From contig LSRX01000183.1 of assembly GCA_001939145.1 (NCBI GenBank), positions 554,582-618,581 on the forward strand: a stretch of DNA of 64,000 bases, written 5' to 3'. Each line of letters begins with the position of its first letter. Position 1 is the first letter of the stretch. The DNA comes from Symbiodinium microadriaticum (lineage: Eukaryota > Sar > Dinophyceae > Suessiales > Symbiodiniaceae). Position numbers and translations under genes: made by a program. Shown piece by piece: positions 23,060 to 34,343 of this stretch. The notes beneath the pieces are model-generated. The model was not told the origin of the DNA and searched no databases. It saw only the letters and a list, made by a program, of their open reading frames with translations.

Positions 23060-23796
23060 ATGAACTTTTGTTCTTCCCCTCCCGCACGGCTGGGACGCAC
23101 CGTCTCAGCAGGGTGGTACAGGTGGAGTTGTTTTAAGTACTGGGCTTTGAATGTTCATGGCTTTTTCTTGGGGGTTTAAGGAAAAGGATTTATTGAGATT
23201 GGTTCCTCATGAGATTTTGTGGCCTTCCGGAGGAATTAGTGTGTAGGGGGTTGGGCTTTTACAGCGAAAAGACGAGAGTCCCGGATTCCCTCGGCCCAAG
23301 GCTGAACCCAAAGCCTACCCAGCCGCAGAAGCCCAAACCCGGCAACATCCCGACCCACCCCCGAAATGAGAGGACCGAATTATTCCGAAGTTAGTTTTGG
23401 AGGCCAAAGGTCTATTCCTGTAGTATCTTTCTACAGATACTTCAAGAGAGCCCTTGCAGTATCCTGTCGCCAACCACTAAGCTTCTACCGCGGCCTCCAA
23501 ACGAAGCCCAAACAGAACCAAAATGCTGAAGTTGGGGGTTTCTGGCTCGGGGTTTAGGGTGTTGCGTCTTGGGCTTTCGTTGAGGGTTTAGAGAACAACA
23601 ATACCTAAGGGCCCGAAGCCTTACAGCACTTGATAGAAGGGGCTATAGGCTGAAAAGGTAGTTGGAGGTTTAGCATTCAGGGCTTCGTTCAGAGCTGCTC
23701 CTTCTCTTGCAACCGATGCCCTCTCATAGCGTTCAAACACTGTGAGACGATTTGTGCAGAAGTTACCTTCAGCTACTTTAGTTTACTTTTGTGGCC

Positions 23797-23880
23797 GATC
23801 AGCAAAACCCTAATCTGATTCTACATCAGCTACCATAGCATACTGTTGTTGCTGATCAGCAAAACCCTAATCTGAATCTA
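23797..23880. repeat. Direct repeat containing a CCCTAA word
   Basis: GATCAGCAAAACCCTAATCTGA occurs at 23797 and 23854, 57 bp apart, with the following TCTA also shared. Confidence 0.85.
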
Positions 23881-23889
23881 TAGGGCTAT

Positions 23890-24640
23890 AAGGCCGTCGT
23901 TGAGGGTTCGGATCGGTCCTCCAATGGTTTGCCAGTACACAGCCTGGCACGGCTTCTTCCGTAGTTTCGAGGAGGCAGGGGTGTAGCGAATTCAGCTAAC
24001 CTGGGGGTTAAGCTCAGGGTTCGGAATTATGCCGCGAAAAGTACCTGAAGCTCTAGTGACTCTAGTGGAAGCATGCAGAAGAGTACTCTTCGCGCAAAAA
24101 GAAGTAAATAGCGAGACCCTACAACTACGCATCCCTAAACCATCATGCCACTGCTTACTAAACGGTCTAAGACGTCTTTGGTAGAGTCTCCCGACATCCT
24201 GTTGGAACCATAGCTTTAACTTATATTAATCAAGGAGCCCAGTACTCTAGAAAGGAGTAGCCGGTAAACACAGTATGGATCGTCATGTCTTTGCAACAAT
24301 TTCAGGCATATAGCTCAACTACTGAGGAATTGGGGTCGCGATTTCGCTGTCTAGGGCTAAAACAACAAGCTTTCTGGGGACCCCCAAATGGCTACAATGC
24401 GACTGCTCATCGACTTCCACGCCGAACGCTGAACCAATAAACCTTGAAACCCTATACTAGGGTTTAGGGTTTAGGGTGATTGCCGGTCGAGGGGCTTGTC
24501 GTCCGGTGCGCCCCCGAGGTCGTCGTCCATGGTCATGTTCAGGTACACGTTACTTAGCGACGAGACACGTACCAGTGCTATGAATGTAGCGTCTGGAGCG
24601 ATTTGAATAGGATTTGCAGGGTTTTTGGATATACTGTATG
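23890..24640. other. Non-coding stretch
   Basis: Unique sequence with a short TTTAGGG block at 24462-24476; no supportable frame. Confidence 0.45.
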
Positions 24641-24658
24641 TTTATTGGGGACTAGACT

Positions 24659-25111
24659 GTGCCAAGGGGATATCATTCCTATAGTCTCTATAGTACACGT
24701 GCGAATATATTGACGTGGGGCATAAATGCAATAGTGGCGGCAACAGCAGTACCCTGCTACTACTACCGGAACCGCTCGCACTTGAAATCTGAAATCGTCG
24801 CTTCCTGCCCTGACCCTGAAATTGCCATCGCCGTTCGGAGGCGTCTGCAAACAATCTTGCTATCGGCCAGAGCTCTCTTCGCCCCACATGTCGTCGTCCG
24901 TGTCCAACCTCACGGGCAGGGATTTTGTCGCTTCACGAGAATCGACACTTCTCCGCACAAAGAAACCAAGAAATATTCCATCAGCAATTCTATGCACCAT
25001 CTCTATGCTGCAAGGGTTCGCGGAGTGCAGTCAGCCAGCCAGGCTTTTGAGTTTCGGGAGCCCGTACATAGCAAAAAAACGCTCTGGAGATCCTTCATGA
25101 GCCAGGGATGA
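24659..25111 (+). CDS. Possible coding frame, conflicts with minus strand
   Basis: A 150-codon frame with a protein-like middle (…SCPDPEIAIAVRRRLQTIL…). A second plus frame (24822-25100) is also open, and the end overlaps the better minus-strand frame at 25003-25524. At most one of these is real. Confidence 0.25.
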   Translation: MPRGYHSYSLYSTRANILTWGINAIVAATAVPCYYYRNRSHLKSEIVASCPDPEIAIAVRRRLQTILLSARALFAPHVVVRVQPHGQGFCRFTRIDTSPHKETKKYSISNSMHHLYAARVRGVQSASQAFEFREPVHSKKTLWRSFMSQG

Positions 25112-25524
25112 AGGGATATTGGAGTCTCTTGATCCCTATACACCTCAGGTTTCGTGGATGCAGCACGGTTCCGTGTCAGCAGGTAATGAGCGAAGCACCA
25201 AGAACCGATAAACAATCCGGCTAAGAACCCCTCAACCCGCAAGCCCTTGACATACTTCCGTCCCCCCTGCGCGGGGAAGAGAATGTCAAAGGTTTCACAA
25301 GAATGTGAGACCCTGAATTCTGAGAGCCTGACATGCTTCAATGCTGTCTGTTGGAGAAGAACACACTTCTGTAACATGCTGAGACCACAACTCCCGGAAC
25401 CCAAGTGAGATGGGGGGGTTTCCGACAATAGGGGACTCCAATATAGTACCCCAAATAGTAGGATCCTTTTTTGTATCAGGACCCCAAAAGAAGGTACCCC
25501 TGATTTTCGGAAACATGAACTCAA
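25003..25524 (-). CDS. Likely coding frame, unknown protein
   Basis: A 173-codon minus-strand frame, among the longest here. The first ~35 codons read through foldback K. The rest is well mixed (…SCETFDILFPAQGGRKYVKG…, then a hydrophobic LAGLFIGSWCFAHYLL that could be a membrane segment or buried helix, then …KPEVYRDQETPISLHPWLMK…). No family recognised. It shares its strand with the next two frames up to 27.2 kb, which could belong to one gene. Confidence 0.42.
   Translation of the reverse strand: MSSCFRKSGVPSFGVLIQKRILLFGVLYWSPLLSETPPSHLGSGSCGLSMLQKCVLLQQTALKHVRLSEFRVSHSCETFDILFPAQGGRKYVKGLRVEGFLAGLFIGSWCFAHYLLTRNRAASTKPEVYRDQETPISLHPWLMKDLQSVFLLCTGSRNSKAWLADCTPRTLAA
25418..25514. mobile_element. 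Foldback element K
   Basis: Left arm GTTTCCGACAATAGGGG and right arm CCCCTGATTTTCGGAAAC are inverted repeats around a 60-bp interior. Its 97-bp length matches the other foldbacks, but arms and interior form a separate family. Confidence 0.7.
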
Positions 25525-25593
25525 GTCAGGCCGGGGACAGACTCGCCATGCTCGTCAAAGTGTTCAGTCGATTCTCCTTTGCGAGGGAATACG

Positions 25594-25690
25594 GTTGATG
25601 ATATACATCCTGCATTACACATACTAAGGAAGATACCATAATTCCCATAGTCTAGGGTCCTTAAGGTAATGCAGGACTTATATCATCAAC
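25594..25690. mobile_element. Foldback element B1
   Basis: Arms 25594-25618 and 25666-25690 match at 23 of 25 bases (GTTGATGATATAxxTCCTGC…). The interior TCTAGGGTCCTTAAGG matches the reverse complement of B2 at 49.7 kb, so copies sit in both orientations. Confidence 0.85.
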
Positions 25691-25955
25691 AGTACGCCAG
25701 CATACCAGTACTGCCCAGCACGCAGAACAGAACCCTCTGATGCAAAGCTTTGGACGGCTTGACTACGGTCTTTGTACCGACTTCGGGCTTTGTAAAGCAT
25801 TCTTCAGGCAAAGCTGCCCTCTTAAGGAACACTCCTGTTTTGACTGATCGGAGAACAACCGGGAAGTTATCTAAACCAGTGGGTGGGCAATGCTGTTGAT
25901 ACCAACATTTCAACCACTGAAGGCAGAGGCCCAGGACCGCCGAATCGAGAAACAA
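25686..25955 (-). CDS. Likely exon ending at foldback B1
   Basis: An 89-codon minus-strand frame with consistent protein-like composition (…LDNFPVVLRSVKTGVFLKRA…, …KPEVGTKTVVKPSKALHQRV…) whose stop lies within B1. The true exon probably ends before B1. No family recognised. Confidence 0.42.
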   Translation of the reverse strand: MFLDSAVLGLCLQWLKCWYQQHCPPTGLDNFPVVLRSVKTGVFLKRAALPEECFTKPEVGTKTVVKPSKALHQRVLFCVLGSTGMLAYC

Positions 25956-25959
25956 GTGT

Positions 25960-26720
25960 AGAATAATCCCCCCCGTTCCATCCTGAAAAGGAGTTGCAGG
26001 GATCCGAACAGTCAGGTCCTCAATTAAAGGGCTGTATCTAATCAGCGGTCTACATTCTGCCGTTTGGGCTCTCGAGGCGGAACCTTCCCGCGGCAGGTAG
26101 CCACTTCAGGATTCTTCCTCAAGGGCTGTTTACCCCCACCTAAGCTTGCGCTCTCTTGAGACTTGAGACCAATGTAGGGTTATATAAACACCACAAAGTT
26201 CAAGTTTACCTGGGGAACCCCTTAGACTTTCTCAGCCTTGAAACAGTGAGAACCTGAAACCCTCTAAATCAGAAGCCAGGAAGTTGGAACATGGAAATGG
26301 GGCAGGCTAGGTTGAACGCTTACGGGGTTTAGGGTCTCCGTAACCCGAGCGAAATCAACCCAAAACCGAGAATCTAAAGTTAAACCCTGTAGCCAGGGGA
26401 ATCTCCAGCTCTGAATCTCCAAGCCGAAACCGAAATTTGATGCTGAAGCTCTATATTGGACTTGCTCTGCTGGAACATGTCAAAGGCGCTGGAGACCTGC
26501 GCCGTTCAGTGGGTCTTGGGGTTTGCGAGCCCCTTCGAGCTAAAAAGAACTGGGGTGCCAGCTTATCATTTTTCAAGGGTTATTCTCGGGGTTTAGAGTG
26601 TAAGTAGGGCTTCCGGGGGTTCTGGGGTGACTTTCTCGTTAGGGCTACTGCACCAGCCCAGAGGACCCTCAGTGGAGAGTCCACATCGGACCAAGTGCTT
26701 CGGACGTAATTCGTGGCATC
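25960..26720. other. Non-coding stretch
   Basis: Unique sequence with scattered telomere-like words (26325-26335 and 26585-26600); no supportable frame. Confidence 0.45.
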
Positions 26721-26728
26721 GGCTTGAA

Positions 26729-27218
26729 CTACAGATTCGGCACCTGCCTTGAATCTTGAACCCTTATCAGGGGCTGTTGGGTTTTAGGGCCAGGGGCGGA
26801 ATCCCCGAAAGGATTTGGCAATGCGTTCCGTGAAATTTGCACTTGCCTACTGCAGCACCCTGTCGAGCGGACCATCAAACACAGCACAGTTGAATAAAGG
26901 ATAGTTGAACCCGTCAACCAACCGTAAATATTACAACGGCTGAAAGCTTGGAATAGGGCTTGTCTTTTTCTACCCTCCATATCACGCGCCTTAACTTGGA
27001 GCATCAGCTAAGTGCAGCCCTAAACTCCAAAAGCCCCTCCCATTGACACTAAATCGTAAACTGGAATTAAACTGCCCAGCCTCTGTACCGTACCCTATAG
27101 CTTCGCCCTCATCATAGCAGCTAGGAAGCGGACTAGTGCAGGCAATTAAAAACAGGGGGCCTAGTAACCGATTAACGGAGTGTTGCTTTAAGGAGGATTC
27201 GGAATGTGAGCAACCCAC
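26729..27218 (-). CDS. Two abutting minus-strand frames, likely coding
   Basis: The upstream frame (27218-26991) reads …SCYDEGEAIGYGTEAGQFN… and ends GLHLADAPS. The downstream frame (27004-26729) begins MLQVKARDMEGRKRQALFQ in another phase, overlapping by 14 bp, and contains a possible hydrophobic segment around STILYSTVLCLMV. Both are protein-like and free of telomere words. They could be exons separated by a short intron, or a frame disrupted by one indel. No family recognised. Confidence 0.42.
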
Positions 27219-27477
27219 ATAAGACTCCTAAAGCCTTAACCGGAAAAGCCGAAGCGTTTTTGCGATGCAGGGGTCTGTTTGGTTAGGGAAGCCTTCACAG
27301 CACATGCTCCAATCACACTACCAAACCCCGAAGTTTTCGCCGACTAAGTCACTACCTGAACCTGTCATCCCTCATGCCAGTAGCCCTTCAGCAAGCCCCG
27401 CAAACATCAAATGAGCCCAGCTACGCAAGCCCCGTAACTTGAATCGATAACCCTAAGCAACCGAACAGATCCCTGTC

Positions 27478-27696
27478 CTAACCCCCAAGACCCCCTGCCA
27501 AGGCCGTTATATAGGACCTCACGGCATCCAAGGCGCAAAGCGATTGTCGACTCGCGGGTTGTAGCCGTGACTTAGTTTTGGCGGAGGGCTTCTTTACTCC
27601 AAGAGCCTTTGCAGTATGGCTCTTGGGGCTCTTTGACACATGAGTCCGTAAGGGTAAGGCTACGAAGGTTCTGACCCTCTCTGACTCATCTCTCAA
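27478..27696 (-). CDS. Possible exon, basic protein segment
   Basis: A 72-codon frame rich in serine, lysine and arginine (SKSPKSHTAKALGVKKPSAK) that starts next to a telomere-like block. Unknown function. Confidence 0.28.
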   Translation of the reverse strand: MRDESERVRTFVALPLRTHVSKSPKSHTAKALGVKKPSAKTKSRLQPASRQSLCALDAVRSYITALAGGLGG

Positions 27697-28015
27697 GCCC
27701 TAAACCCTAAACCCTAGTCCCTAAACCCTAATCCCCAAACCTTATAATTCCTAAACCTTAAACCCTACACCTACAAAAGAAGGTGAGACCCAAGAGGCCC
27801 CATTAGTCCAGGAGCCTCCCCCTGCGAGTCCCACAAAGCTTAGGCGGCACCCTGCGGGCTTCAGGGCCTCGAGTTTGGGAATCCCTCAACCCTGAACACT
27901 CAGTCAGAAAAAAATGCCGAACCCCAAAGCCCCAAAAACACACCCCAAATCCTAAACCCTAAACCCTGAATCCTAAACCCTTAGCTGCAGACTCCAAACC
28001 CCGAAACCCTACTTT
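27697..28015. repeat. Telomere-like CCCTAAA-rich block
   Basis: Short perfect runs of CCCTAAACCCTAAA (27698 and 27955) within degenerate CCCxAAA sequence. Confidence 0.85.
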
Positions 28016-28306
28016 CTCAAACAAGAACCCTACATAAACATTTATGAGTCTTTTGCCCAAGCAGGAGCCTTGTTGTCATTTTTGTCGACTCTACACCCGA
28101 AGTAGGGAATGCTTATATACTTGGAGACCCCGAATCCTTGCTTGAACCTTTTAGATTACATTTACAGTATCCCCGCAAAGCTGCAGGATACCTACTCTAC
28201 TACTAAGCATCCAAGCGACTGAAGCTCGACGGCTTCACCCTTAAGCGCAGCACCGACGCACCTGGGCTAATCTCGCTCAGTAACTGGAATAGGGGTCTTT
28301 GTTTGA

Positions 28307-28351
28307 CACTCACACTCGGACAAGCCTAGCAAGGTCTGCAGCAATAATGGC
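28307..28351 (+). repeat. Dispersed motif CTCACACTCGGACAAGCC, copy 2
   Basis: The core is identical to copy 1 at 9.7 kb, with about 45 bp of recognisable similarity. Confidence 0.75.
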
Positions 28352-28374
28352 TCATACATCAATAGGGGTCGTTA

Positions 28375-28520
28375 AGGGTTCCTACAAGGGCGACTGCAAG
28401 GGGGGCTCCTGAAAGGGTTCCTGTAAGGGTTACTCTAAGGGTCAGTAATTGGAAGATGGTTCTTTCGGGGTTCCATCAAAGGCTTCATCTAAGGGTGACT
28501 CCAATGGTTCTAGAAAATGA
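28375..28520. repeat. Cluster of degenerate (T/C)AAGGGTTCC words
   Basis: Short tandem-like units such as AAGGGTTCCTACAAGGGCGACT recur with 15-40 bp spacing. Similar clusters occur at 22.62, 54.35 and 58.55 kb. Confidence 0.55.
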
Positions 28521-28567
28521 GGGGGGGCGGCTGAGGGTTTAATTTAGGGGCCCTTCCAGCAATGTGG

Positions 28568-28668
28568 ACTGGTTCCCTGTTGGGGCTATAATTACTGAAA
28601 GTGATCATTTGTAATCCTTGTTTTGTCACATTAGAAACGAAATTCATTGTAGCCAACCAGGACCCAGT
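28568..28668. mobile_element. Foldback element G1
   Basis: Left ACTGGTTCCCTGTTGGGGCTA and right TAGCCAACCAGGACCCAGT are imperfect inverted repeats; family of G2 at 22.95 kb. Confidence 0.75.
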
Positions 28669-28679
28669 AGAAGTGTACG

Positions 28680-29480
28680 ATTTTGCGCGATAGAGGATTA
28701 ACTTCAGGCGCTTAAGAATTGGAATAGGGAGAGGAGATGCACAGCAAAGACCCCCCCCCCCCCAGGAAACCAGGCCCTTCTGAAATTGCAAAGCAGCTCC
28801 AGGTCGAACACCCGTGTTTACATGTGGTTCATTGAAGATGTAATGTAGGGGCCGGAATTTTGACCTTCCTGATTACATAAGTATGGTATAACATACCTCC
28901 CCAAACCCTATTCCAATTATTAAGGCCCTATAGTACATGGGTTGGAAGGCAAGGAAACCTGAAACGGAACCGTTCTGGAACCCGGTTGAAGGTAAACAGC
29001 CTTTGTCTTTGGAGCCAGTGCATTCGAGCCGCGTACTCGACCTGGAAGAGCAACCACGGCTTGGGGCTTAAAGGGTTTATGCAACGAGTTGCTCAGAGTT
29101 GGTGCTTGGGATCAAACCCAAGATTTAAGCGCTAAAATACCTTAACTTCGGAGAATCAGAAGCCCACAGCCCCACACCCCAACGAAAGAAACTGAACCCT
29201 TAAGGTGCCCTTGGAAGCACAGGAAACCACAAGGTCGGGCGCCGGTTTTCACGGCAGGTTTGCGGAGGGGAAGGCCGGATTCACTTCTCTTCAAGGCACT
29301 TGGGGTGGGGTTTCAGGGCTCAGGATTTGAGCTTTGCGGGTCAATTAGTTTTGAAGGGCTTGAAGCCCCATACACTGAGCCCTAAAGAAGGCCACGGTTC
29401 AGGGTTTAGGGCTTCTTACGGGTCATCTACCAGACTGCCTTGAGGGTCGGGGGCGCAGTGTTCGAGTCTTCAATTCAATA
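28680..29480. other. Non-coding stretch
   Basis: Includes C13 at 28751-28763 and scattered telomere-like words; no supportable exon. Confidence 0.4.
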
Positions 29481-29800
29481 ACACAAACTTGTTAGAAACC
29501 ACAGCATATATCTATCTTAACAACAATAACAATCTCAACAATGTTGTTAATGCGAACAACAGGTCTGTAATAACAATAAAGCTGATACGAACAACAAACC
29601 TATCATTGAAGATATCCGATTGTGCATATGCAGCTTTATCTGACTCTTCCGGTTCTCAGCTGATCCGTCTTGTCGCAATGGTTTCAACACAGGAAATGCC
29701 CACGACGTGATTTTGGGCACAGAATCTTACCTAAACCCTGAACCCCTGAGTTCACTGTGCTCCGACACCCCTAAACTCGGGAGCCGCCCTTGTTATACCC

Positions 29801-29895
29801 CTACCCTAAGGCTCAAAATAGCCCAAAGGCCTATTATAGTAGGGTCTTTGGGCCCAAAAGCCTTATAATATGAGTCCTTAGAGCCTTAGGGCTAG
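29801..29895. mobile_element. Foldback element F1
   Basis: CTACCCTAAGGCTC and GAGCCTTAGGGCTAG form terminal inverted repeats. The interior TCTTTGGGCCCAAAAGCCTTA is shared with F2 at 45.9-46.1 kb. Confidence 0.7.
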
Positions 29896-30040
29896 AAAGA
29901 CCCTCTACAGCGCAGTCAACTGTGACTACTTGAAATCGCCACTTGGATTGAACATGGGCCAGGAAAACCACATCCGAGGCTTCTGCCAAAAGCGATTCTG
30001 CATGTAGTAGTCCTTGCTTTGGTGAGGGGGTGCAAGGCAA
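29834..30040 (-). CDS. Likely exon running into foldback F1
   Basis: A 68-codon minus-strand frame. Residues about 8-50 are protein-like (…HAESLLAEASDVVFLAHVQS…KWRFQVVTVDC…) and the last ~18 read F1. Unknown family. Confidence 0.38.
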   Translation of the reverse strand: MPCTPSPKQGLLHAESLLAEASDVVFLAHVQSKWRFQVVTVDCAVEGLSSPKALRTHIIRLLGPKTLL

Positions 30041-31642
30041 AAAAACTATGGTTTGCAGGCTGTAGGGTGAACGGTTTCATATAGGGCCTTGATAAGAAAC
30101 GCCTTGGCGCATGTTATACTATGAAATCTTACGTAACAGGACTTCGAAAGAATGATGCTATTTGGGATACTACTGAAATTGACACTAGCCAAGCCATTTG
30201 TCACTGGCGTTTAGTTTAAGAAGGCCCAACAGACCAAACACAACACAAGGATCCGCCTCGTCGGAAGCTGGGAAGATGCCTTTTTGGGGGGCTAGGCATT
30301 CCCGAACTCCCGCTTTCTACGTCCTTCTGCAAAGATGGGTTTACGTGGCACCAGCAGGGGCCATATGAACCGATATATCCCGAAACAATAGCTATAGTTG
30401 TAAAGATCTAACTTTTTGTACGCGAGTTATAACTTGTTTACGGGCTGGGGTTTGGTGGTACGGGATGTAAAATCTCAGAGTTAACCTTTTTCTAAAGCCG
30501 CAGAAAGTTTGCTGCCCAGCATCCGTGTAATAGTAGCCAGAAACCTCGGGAGCCGTGTGTTTCGGGCTAAGGAATCTTGCTTGGGTTTTAGGGTTTAGGG
30601 ATTTGGAATCTTGCTTGTGTTCTTGTACATCTTTGGGATGTTTTGGGCCTTTGGGCGTGGGGCTCTCGGGGGTTAAGGCTTAAGGAATTCGGTTTCATAG
30701 TCTTGCGGCTACCTTGTGAACAGTGTATACCTCTTTCCTTGCACAAATGACCCCGTAACCTACTTCATGGGTTCAGGCGGGCTTCGAGGGTCGGAATTGG
30801 GTCCAAGAACCTGAAGTTTTGAGGGTGGTTTAGGGTTTAGGGGCTTGTTTTTTGCCGCCCACCTAGCAGGACGAGCCCTTTTTGCGGGTTTTGGGCTTTG
30901 GGTTTAGGAGGTTTTCAGCCGATCCGAAGCTGGCTGGCTCCGGCTCCTGAACAACCTCAGCCCAAAACCCCTGAACCCGAAACCCCTAAGCCCAAACACC
31001 TCTAGACTCGATAGACCTAAACTTCTTTTCACCCCCAGAGCCCCTGAAATGTACGAACTCGAAGCTCGAAAGCTGCTCCGATGATGCGTGTGCTGGTGCC
31101 CTGAATAGCCCTGGTGTTAGTTGCCGTCGGTTGCAGTTGGCGATTTAGGAGTTTAGGGCTGATCCGTAGCACTTCAACTTCTTGAACACTGTCGAGCAAC
31201 TCACCCCAAACACTGAGCCCTCTCCTGCACTGTTTGCCCAAGCCTTCAGCCTTGACGAACCCTAAACCCTGAACTAGCCCGAGAAACCCGGTTTCAAACA
31301 AACGGGTGGGCTAGGCTTGGAGGCATTGAGGTGTCGGAATCAGTGTCCTTTCGACCCTGCTTAACGCACATGTTTGACTGTAGGCTTTTCGGAGAAAAAT
31401 AACTGCCTGATTACTTACCAATCTAATGGTATCCCTTCCTTGTGAAAGAAATCAATGAAATCTGATACACCCCAAGACCTTACTCCAATGGGTACGGCCC
31501 TGTGTTACCACGGAATCATCTTGGGCCGCTGACACGAATGTTGTTCTCGCGGTTCCAATAGCTCCGCTGTGCCCGGTATGTGACGCCGTAGCCTTGGTGG
31601 CGGTTTGGCGTTGAAGCTTTGCAGCTTCAGGGCTTGAGGGTT

Positions 31643-31735
31643 CCCTAAGCCCTAAACCCTAAATGCTAAACCCTAAGCTCTAAACCCTAAATGCTAAACC
31701 CTAAACCCTAAACCCTAAATGCTAAACCCTAAACC
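31643..31735. repeat. Telomere-like block with an AAATGCT variant heptamer
   Basis: Runs of CCCTAAA in which CCCTAAATGCTAAACCCTAA recurs three times, so a variant TAAATGC heptamer has been amplified with the canonical one. Confidence 0.85.
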
Positions 31736-32206
31736 TTCTCTATGCTTCGAGCTTTACGGCTTAGAGGTTTAAGGCCTTGGCTTCCTTGGTTCTTCGAGGC
31801 CAGAAGCTAAAAGCATGAAAGCTCACGGCTATAAGTAGGGATTTACTTAAAGAGCAGTTTTCAACTCGGGGTTCAGCGCTTCAAGCTCTCCTTTGTGTAG
31901 CCTACTTGGACCTATATCAGAAGAAGGTGGCGCTGCCTCGATTTTTGCAGAGAGCCCGAAGAGCCGCAAAATCTAACGGCGTTTCTCGGAGACGAGCCGC
32001 TTGATGTAGATCCCTAAAGAATCAACCCCCCTGCGTTAAGCATCAAAACCAGTCTAATTACGAAGGTTTGTATATCTGTAGTCCAGCGTGCCCATTTCCC
32101 ACCCTGCTTGAGAGCTCCAAAGTCTGGCCCTAAGCCCGAAACTAACCCTTTCTGCTCTCGTCGCCCCGGGAGCCTCTCTGCCCGGAACCTGTGCCCCTAA
32201 GCACTG

Positions 32207-32626
32207 GAAAGCACGCACATTGACAAAAGCTTGCACTCAAACAGCAGTCGCAAATCACACGACCGATTCTTCGCGACGAGAAGAGATCCGGGCCGATGGT
32301 GCCAAACCTACCTAATTAGAGCAAACCCTAAGCCCCTATACTTAAACCCCAAACCCTAAACCCCCAAAACCCAAAACCCCTAAACCCCTAAACCCCTAAC
32401 CCCAAACCCTAAACCTGAAAGCACGCACATTGACAAAAGCTTGCACTCAAACAGCAGTCGCAAATCACACGACCGATTCTTCGCGACGAGAAGAGATCCG
32501 GGCCGATGGTGCCAAACCTACCTAATTAGAGCAAACCCTAAGCCCCTATACTTAAACCCCAAACCCTAAACCCCCAAAACCCAAAACCCCTAAACCCCTG
32601 AACCCCTAACCCCAAACCCTAAACCT
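32207..32626. repeat. Perfect-length 210-bp tandem duplication
   Basis: 32207-32416 and 32417-32626 match base for base as far as I can read, except A at 32390 versus G at 32600. The unit combines ~110 bp of unique sequence (GAAAGCACGCACATTGACAA…) with ~100 bp of CCCTAAA-type sequence. A very recent duplication or an assembly effect. Confidence 0.95.
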
Positions 32627-32790
32627 CAAACCCCTAAACCTCAAACCCCTAAACCCAAAACCCTAAACCCCACAACCCCAAACCCTGAACCCCAAAACCT
32701 CAAACCCTTAAACTCCTACACCAGTAAACTCAACACCGAAAACCCTACCCCTACACCCCTAAACCCAACACCGAAAACCCCAAAACCCTT
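32325..32790. repeat. Long degenerate CCCTAAA / CCCCAAA tract
   Basis: The densest telomere-like region in the window, with CCCTAAA, CCCCAAA, CCCCTAAA and ACCTCAAA variants, interrupted once by the duplicated 210-bp unit. Confidence 0.85.
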
Positions 32791-33312
32791 TACACTAAAG
32801 CATTTCCTTTCAGGCTCTGGCCTTTGGGGCCTCACTTGCCTGTCGGGGTGTGTGTGAACCCTAAACTGTAGCTCTCTATCCTTGGCCGCCCTGGCCTTAG
32901 GCTCACGTTTAGGGTTTAGTTTAGGGTTTAGGGTTTAGGGTCACATTGGGGCCTAAATCAGATGCGAGAAAGTTTGCCATGATCATAAAAGGCAGCCCGA
33001 ACGAAGAAACGTCATCACTGGCTGTTCAGGCTTCTATTTTTGGCCTGCCCACTCCATTCTTAGTGCGCCGCCTTGCGGAAAAGGGGCTGAGACCTGCCTG
33101 AAGATGGTTGTTATTCCAGGACCTGCAAGAGAGGCTTCACAGCTGGTAGTAGCGTCTTACAAATAATTCGAACCCTTCTTCGATTAGCCCGGAATCCTGT
33201 ACCGAATGACTATAACTCGAAGAGCGTTTCCGTGGGATTTGCATGAGGGTGTGATTCAGGCTCTCTGATAGGTTCCTATTTTTGTGGCGGGCCCAAGTAG
33301 GGCTTAGGGCGA

Positions 33313-33495
33313 TCATTTCTTGTTCTGTCGCGTTAAGAATGTAGCGTGTTCACTGTTCAGGATGTTGGAAGAACAAAGAAGCGCCGACAAATGACAATTC
33401 ACTAGTCTAGACGTATCCAAAAGACTCATGAAAAGCCCCAGGGCCGCCTGCCAGACCTCGTGAAAAGGATTCCAGGGGCGGGGTCGGATTCCCAT
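33313..33495 (-). CDS. Possible exon, unknown protein
   Basis: A 60-codon minus-strand frame, protein-like throughout (FHEVWQAALGLFMSLLDTS…), with no repeat words. Unknown family. Confidence 0.35.
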   Translation of the reverse strand: MGIRPRPWNPFHEVWQAALGLFMSLLDTSRLVNCHLSALLCSSNILNSEHATFLTRQNKK

Positions 33496-33580
33496 TTCCA
33501 GGAGGCGAAGGAATTTCTTCGGCCGTGGTTTAGGAACAGTTTTCAGGAATCGGAGTTGGTGGTTTCGGGGTTTAGGATTT

Positions 33581-33606
33581 ACGCTCTCACAACTCGGACA
33601 AGCCAG
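33581..33606 (+). repeat. Dispersed motif ACTCGGACAAGCC, copy 3
   Basis: ACGCTCTCACAACTCGGACA followed by AGCCAGGC; almost identical to copy 4 at 40133 over about 30 bp. Confidence 0.75.
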
Positions 33607-33818
33607 GCGGGGTTGAGGGTTTAGGGCTTCGGGGTTTGGGAGAAGGGTTGCAGGTTTCTAGGTTGATGTTCCGGGGTTGATCTGGTAAATTCAAGGCCGC
33701 TTTGGCTTCGGATTCGACTGTCACTTCCTTCCGGGGTGCAACCATCTTCCCTTACGGCTTTCCAAGAGAACAGCCTAAGCCCAATGCCCTATACCCCTAA
33801 GCCCTATACCCCTAAACT

Positions 33819-34343
33819 CTAAAACCTAAATCCCAAACCCGAAGCCCTAAGACGCTGCGATCTTCGGGTTTCGGCGGGATGCACGCCAAGGCGCACAGTC
33901 AGCTCAGTACCAGCGAGGTCGTATTTCCAGCTGTTCCCCTGGGTTACAAGGTGGAGTTTGAGGGTCCCGGGCTGACGGGGGGTACAGTTTAGAAGTTTAG
34001 GGCTTGTGGGGATTTTGAGGGCTCCTATTGGTACAGGTTTACAGGGCCTGTAGACGGCAGGAGCGGAGATCCTGTAAAGCAGCAAAGTAACTCAGAGAAA
34101 TCGGGGTGCTCCCCTGCCACACCAACACGCGCAGTACAGTGCGACAAGGCTAGCCGGGGTCAAACCATCGCCCCGGACCGAGCCCATACCCATCGAACAA
34201 GGGTTCCAACCTCTTCGGGCGACTGAGGTTTCGTTTTCGGGTACTACTGCCTTGCACAAGCTCCAAAGTAGTCGAACAAACACACACTGCCCGGAAGTAA
34301 CACCTCTAAAAGCTCCAGCCTGGAAGCCCAAAGCCGTACACAC
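33819..34343 (-). CDS. Two possible minus-strand exons
   Basis: Frames 34343-34092 and 34085-33819 follow each other in different phases. Protein-like parts are …CKAVVPENETSVARRGWNPC… and …GTLKLHLVTQGNSWKYDLAG…. The second frame ends in telomere-like DNA. No family recognised. Confidence 0.3.

Larger units (their letters stand above)
30050..33300. other. Mostly non-coding stretch
   Basis: TTTAGGG-type words at 30590 and 30830, the CCCTAAA block at 31643 and the long tract at 32325-32790. Frames at 31029-31301 (-) and 32054-32236 (-) include telomere-like words and are too weak to call. Confidence 0.5.
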
